Shown here: positions 13,316 to 14,324 of the stretch, one piece after another | Numbering within the stretch: the stretch's first letter is position 1 | Layout of the letters: each line of letters starts with the position of its first letter | Assembly: GCA_001873585.1 (NCBI GenBank) | Contig: MNZL01000039.1 | Span: 847-15,170 of the forward strand | Source of the DNA: Rhodobacterales bacterium CG2_30_65_12 | GTDB lineage: Bacteria; Pseudomonadota; Alphaproteobacteria; Rhodobacterales; Rhodobacteraceae | Direction of reading: 5' to 3' | DNA length: 14,324 nucleotides | Translations under genes and position numbers: made by a program | The notes under the pieces: model-generated | Databases searched by the model: none | What the model saw: the letters and a program-made list of their open reading frames with translations, nothing else | What the model was told of the DNA's origin: nothing

Positions 13316-13374
13316 GACCTGCCGCAAGGCACGGGCTTTGACAGCGGACCGGCGCGGACTATAAGCGGCAGGTC
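13316..13374. promoter_or_regulatory. Perfect 10-bp dyad enclosing the psd promoter
   Basis: GACCTGCCGC (13316-13325) and GCGGCAGGTC (13365-13374) are exact inverted copies, 49 bp centre to centre. The left arm lies upstream of the -35; the right arm covers the last base of the -10 and the probable start site. A second inverted pair, TTGTGACC (13292-13299) and GGTCACAA (13371-13378), partly overlaps the right arm. Because the left arms lie upstream of the expected start, they would not be in the psd mRNA, so this would act as DNA (operator pair or loop). Confidence 0.5.
13338..13365 (+). promoter_or_regulatory. Sigma-70 promoter of psd-pssA
   Basis: TTGACA (13338-13343) is a perfect -35. TATAAG (13360-13365) matches the -10 at 5 of 6 positions, and the spacer is 16 bases. 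Transcription should start near 13372, 22 bases before the psd ATG. It is the best promoter match in the window. Confidence 0.75.
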
Positions 13375-13393
13375 ACAACAAGGGCTGCGCCGA

Positions 13394-14080
13394 ATGTCTG
13401 TTTCCATGCTGTCTACCTTCGTCAAGCCGATGCACCCCGAGGGGCGGCGCTTCGTCGCTATCGCGGCGGCGCTGACGGTGGGTCTGGTCTTCGTCTGGCA
13501 ACCGCTCGGCTGGATCGGGCTGGGGCTTACAATCTGGGTCTATTACTTCTTCCGCGATCCTGAGCGGGTGACGCCGGATCGCCCCGGGGTGATGGTCTCG
13601 CCCGCCGACGGGGTGGTGTCGTTGCTTGAGCCCGCCGTGCCACCCGCCGAACTCGGGCTGGGCGACGGCGCGATGATGCGTGTTTCGGTCTTCATGTCGG
13701 TGTTCAACTGCCATGTAAACCGAGTGCCGGCAGCGGGGCGGATCACCGCGCTCGCCTACCGGCCCGGCAAGTTTCTCAACGCCTCGCTCGACAAGGCCTC
13801 GGTTGACAACGAGCGCAACGGCCTTGCCATCGACCTGCCCGACGGACGGCGCTACGGCGTGGTGCAGATCGCTGGCCTGGTGGCGCGGCGCATCCTGTGC
13901 TGGGCGCGCGAGGGCGACGAGATGGCGGCGGGCGAGCGCTTCGGCCTCATCCGCTTTGGCTCGCGGCTCGATATCTACCTGCCAGAGGGGGCGACGCCTT
14001 TGGTGGCGATCGGTCAGACCATGGTGGCGGGCGAAACGGTGATCGCCGATCTCGGCACACCTGCGCCGGGTGGGGGGTGA
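13394..14080 (+). CDS. psd: Phosphatidylserine decarboxylase proenzyme (short type)
   Basis: Psd decarboxylates phosphatidylserine to phosphatidylethanolamine at the inner membrane. The proenzyme cleaves itself at a Gly-Ser bond and turns the Ser into the pyruvoyl group. The 228-residue protein is of the short bacterial type. It has hydrophobic segments at about 20-34 and 38-52, the VSPADGVV motif with Asp72, NCHVNRVP with His107 (the presumed Asp-His-Ser triad partner), and the processing site FGSR (188-191) with cleavage expected between Gly189 and Ser190. FGSR replaces the LGST of E. coli, as in other alphaproteobacteria. ATG 13394 follows a weak AAGG. pssA starts 8 bases after the stop, so substrate maker and consumer are in one operon. 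Confidence 0.96.
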   Translation: MSVSMLSTFVKPMHPEGRRFVAIAAALTVGLVFVWQPLGWIGLGLTIWVYYFFRDPERVTPDRPGVMVSPADGVVSLLEPAVPPAELGLGDGAMMRVSVFMSVFNCHVNRVPAAGRITALAYRPGKFLNASLDKASVDNERNGLAIDLPDGRRYGVVQIAGLVARRILCWAREGDEMAAGERFGLIRFGSRLDIYLPEGATPLVAIGQTMVAGETVIADLGTPAPGGG

Positions 14081-14088
14081 AGCAGCGC

Positions 14089-14324
14089 ATGAGCGATCCG
14101 GCCCCGCGCGCTCCGGTTTCCTTCCTCCAGCTCATCCCCAACATGGTGACGCTGGCGGGGCTGAGCCTGGGCCTCACCTCGATCCGCTTTGCCATCGCGG
14201 GGCAGTTTGCCACGGCGGCCTTCCTGATCCTGATGGCGGCCGTGTTCGACGGGCTCGACGGGCTGCTCGCCCGTCGCCTTCGGGCCGCGTCAGACCTTGG
14301 GGCGCAACTCGACTCGCTCTCGGA
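14089..14324 (+). CDS. pssA: CDP-diacylglycerol-serine O-phosphatidyltransferase (5' part only)
   Basis: PssA exchanges the CMP of CDP-diacylglycerol for serine, giving the phosphatidylserine that Psd then decarboxylates. The 78 complete codons visible start MSDPAPRAPVSFLQLIPNM. They show two hydrophobic segments (about 15-34 and 39-53) and most of the CDP-alcohol phosphotransferase signature: Asp and Gly of FDGLDGLLARR, then the Gly of DLGAQ and the Asp of LDSLS. The last Asp of the signature would fall at the cut edge. The length and remaining helices lie outside the window. It follows psd by 8 bases and shares its promoter. Confidence 0.93.
   Translation, partial: MSDPAPRAPVSFLQLIPNMVTLAGLSLGLTSIRFAIAGQFATAAFLILMAAVFDGLDGLLARRLRAASDLGAQLDSLS

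Overview
The window is high-GC DNA from the chromosome of an alphaproteobacterium, most likely Rhodobacterales (Roseobacter/Rhodobacter group). The signs are the conserved small families DUF2842 and DUF6314, a helABCDX-type cytochrome c maturation cluster (ccmABCD-ccmG) that starts with a Mth938-like gene, a Bacillus-type purB next to a fliG homologue, and a psd-pssA pair in which the Psd has an FGSR processing site. I see no tRNA, rRNA, insertion sequence, integrase, CRISPR array or phage gene. This is mainly housekeeping DNA with several family-specific unknowns.

Layout: secG (minus strand, cut by the left edge) is divergent from purA, which is followed 4 bases later by a DUF2842 membrane protein gene. 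A 738-residue acidic, largely disordered protein of unknown function follows on the minus strand and is divergent from a thiamine pyrophosphokinase gene. After a 252-base gap comes the block Mth938-ccmA-ccmB (joined by ATGA stop/start overlaps), then ccmC-ccmD-ccmG. Between ccmB and ccmC lies a near-consensus FNR/FnrL box, positioned as in a class II activated promoter. On the minus strand, purB is followed by a divergent fliG homologue. Back on the plus strand are a DUF6314 gene and an orphan bioY ending in a strong bidirectional terminator. A membrane-anchored NYN/PIN-type nuclease gene (minus) is divergent from psd, and pssA runs off the right edge.

How the genes work together: PurA and PurB catalyse the two successive steps from IMP to AMP, from separate transcription units. 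CcmA-D and CcmG move heme and reductant across the cytoplasmic membrane for c-type cytochromes, while the CcmE/F/H part must lie elsewhere. PssA and Psd are successive enzymes of phosphatidylethanolamine synthesis. SecG and the membrane proteins belong to general envelope functions.

The observations most worth a second look are the FNR-type promoter inside the ccm cluster, the near-ideal sigma-70 psd promoter enclosed by a perfect 10-bp dyad, the 738-residue protein, the FliG that has lost its EHPQ motif and one torque-helix charge, and the membrane-tethered nuclease. I did not find a clearly new multi-gene system. Positions and alignments were read by eye, and no database search was possible.
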